NCBI GenBank assembly: GCA_964511535.1
Contig: CAZEFW010000056.1
Coordinates: 1-49,434, forward strand
Origin: CAZCFB01 sp964511535
GTDB taxonomy: Bacteria; Myxococcota_A; Polyangia; GCA-2747355; CAZCFB01
Length of the DNA: 49,434 bases
Reading direction: 5' to 3'
Each line of letters begins with the position of its first letter. The first letter of the stretch is position 1. Both the position numbers and the translations under genes were made by a program. Under the pieces are notes generated by a model that saw nothing but the letters and a program-made list of their open reading frames with translations, did not search any database and was not told the origin of the DNA. Positions 48,629-49,434 of this stretch are shown piece by piece.

Positions 48629-49434
48629 CTATGGCGGCGCGGCGCATCTCACACCGGCGAGCCGACTCAGCGCGTAGGTCCCGTATGGAAACACGACATC
48701 TCTGATGCCCGCCTTCCACCTGGCGTACGCTTCGCGGTAGGCATCGATGAACCCCTTGAGGCGGCAAAGGGCCTCGATGCGCAGCCACTTGTGCTGACAG
48801 GCCACGCGAGGCGACAGGTTGCGCCGAGGCTCTGCCGACTTCGGGCGGTCATACACGCTTTGTTTCATGATGTTGCGCTTGCCCAGGTATTTGCGCCCCT
48901 TTTTGGCGTTCTTCGCGCGGAGCTGCTTGCCTTCGAGGGCCAGCTGCTTTTTGAAAGCAGCATAGAAGTCCGGGTCGCCAACAGCGTGCGGCGGCGGCTC
49001 GAACTTCAATTTGATGCGTCCGGGCATCGGACCATTCGGCCGGAAGTAGCCAACGGGCCGTTCGACGTTCCGCTCCCCCTCGAAGCCCCTCAGGCCGGGC
49101 CACTGCTCTGCGTGCATGACCAGACAGGACTCGACCGGATTGAGCAATGTATACAGCATCTTGTCGATGACATCCTCTGGGCGCTCGAGCCGGACCGCGC
49201 TTGGCTGTTCGGTGGCGAAGAGGTTCTCCCAGCGCCCCAGCGAGGAGTTGACGGCCTTGGCCACGAACATGTTGACGTAGCACATGAAATCAGGGAGCCG
49301 CCCCTTGGGATCGGTGACGACGGCGTGCCAGTGGTTGCTCAGGACGCATACCGCATGCAGCAAAACGCCTGTATTTTCGGCTGCCACCGCCAGCACGTAC
49401 ATGAAGATCTGGGTGGTCAGCTTGGTTGGTTTGA
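48629..49434 (-). CDS. REP-associated tyrosine (Y1) transposase, 5' truncated
   Basis: A Y1/IS200-like transposase, 5' partial because the frame is open to the window edge (KPTKLTTQIF precedes the first internal Met at 49402). The HUH motif is present as NHWH (LSNHWHAVVTD), with VEPEDV-like RLERPEDVIDKMLYTLLNPV further on, matching transposases widespread in Myxococcota and Gammaproteobacteria. The second half has the Lys-rich ALEGKQLRAKNAKKGRKYLG and the closing AYREAYARWKAG. It cuts single-stranded DNA by tyrosine chemistry. No flanking inverted repeats were found within the window. A lone palindrome lies beyond its 3' end. Confidence 0.85.
   Translation of the reverse strand, partial: KPTKLTTQIFMYVLAVAAENTGVLLHAVCVLSNHWHAVVTDPKGRLPDFMCYVNMFVAKAVNSSLGRWENLFATEQPSAVRLERPEDVIDKMLYTLLNPVESCLVMHAEQWPGLRGFEGERNVERPVGYFRPNGPMPGRIKLKFEPPPHAVGDPDFYAAFKKQLALEGKQLRAKNAKKGRKYLGKRNIMKQSVYDRPKSAEPRRNLSPRVACQHKWLRIEALCRLKGFIDAYREAYARWKAGIRDVVFPYGTYALSRLAGVRCAAPP

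Overview
This window is high-GC, densely coded bacterial DNA that most likely comes from a member of the Myxococcota (Polyangia-like deltaproteobacterial lineage). The main evidence is a cysteine-repeat protein ending in a MYXO-CTERM-like tail, two membrane-anchored Ser/Thr kinases with C-terminal extracytoplasmic parts, TPR/PEGA proteins, Cys-rich lipoproteins with degenerate tandem repeats, a VgrG, and a REP-type tyrosine transposase. No rRNA, tRNA or CRISPR array was recognised. No stretch longer than 300 bases lacks a gene; the largest gaps are 11870-12106 and 48358-48628.

Layout. (1) 2-7560, plus strand: a Bat (Bacteroides aerotolerance-type) operon in which DUF58, a BatD-like extra membrane protein, BatA, BatB, BatC, BatD and BatE are nearly all joined by 4-nt stop/start overlaps. 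The upstream MoxR ATPase normally expected lies outside the window. (2) 7595-11869: a GFA/CENP-V family enzyme, then on the minus strand a two-gene unit of a predicted nucleotidyltransferase and a 1015-aa multi-TM protein fused to a spermidine-synthase-like domain. (3) 11967-17968: a TetR regulator with a palindromic operator and an unusual 14-bp repeat array, followed by a LolA-like lipoprotein-sorting protein, an outer-membrane barrel and an MMPL/RND exporter. This looks like a regulated envelope lipid or lipoprotein export module. (4) 18063-26703: a DUF4091 lipoprotein, a PEGA Ser/Thr kinase, a Tat-dependent sulfatase, a nitroreductase-DUF924 fusion and a GST. (5) 26706-33840: a MYXO-CTERM Cys-repeat protein, a second Ser/Thr kinase, a TPR/PEGA protein and a Cys-rich lipoprotein. 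(6) 33847-40385, minus strand: a HEAT-like protein, a degenerate HD-GYP protein, a matrixin-like metalloprotease and VgrG, which suggests a VgrG-effector island. (7) 40479-48357: a TetR/OMF/MFP/RND tripartite efflux operon divergent from an AlkZ-like DNA glycosylase, with a shared TetR-type operator between them. (8) 48374-49434: a duplicated 14-mer, a palindrome and a Y1 (REP-associated) transposase truncated by the window end.

The most interesting points are the nitroreductase-DUF924 fusion, the efflux/AlkZ-like divergon with a palindrome between the promoters, the VgrG-linked zincin, a heptamer array inside a coding region that could shift frame, and several further short tandem-repeat arrays of different unit lengths.
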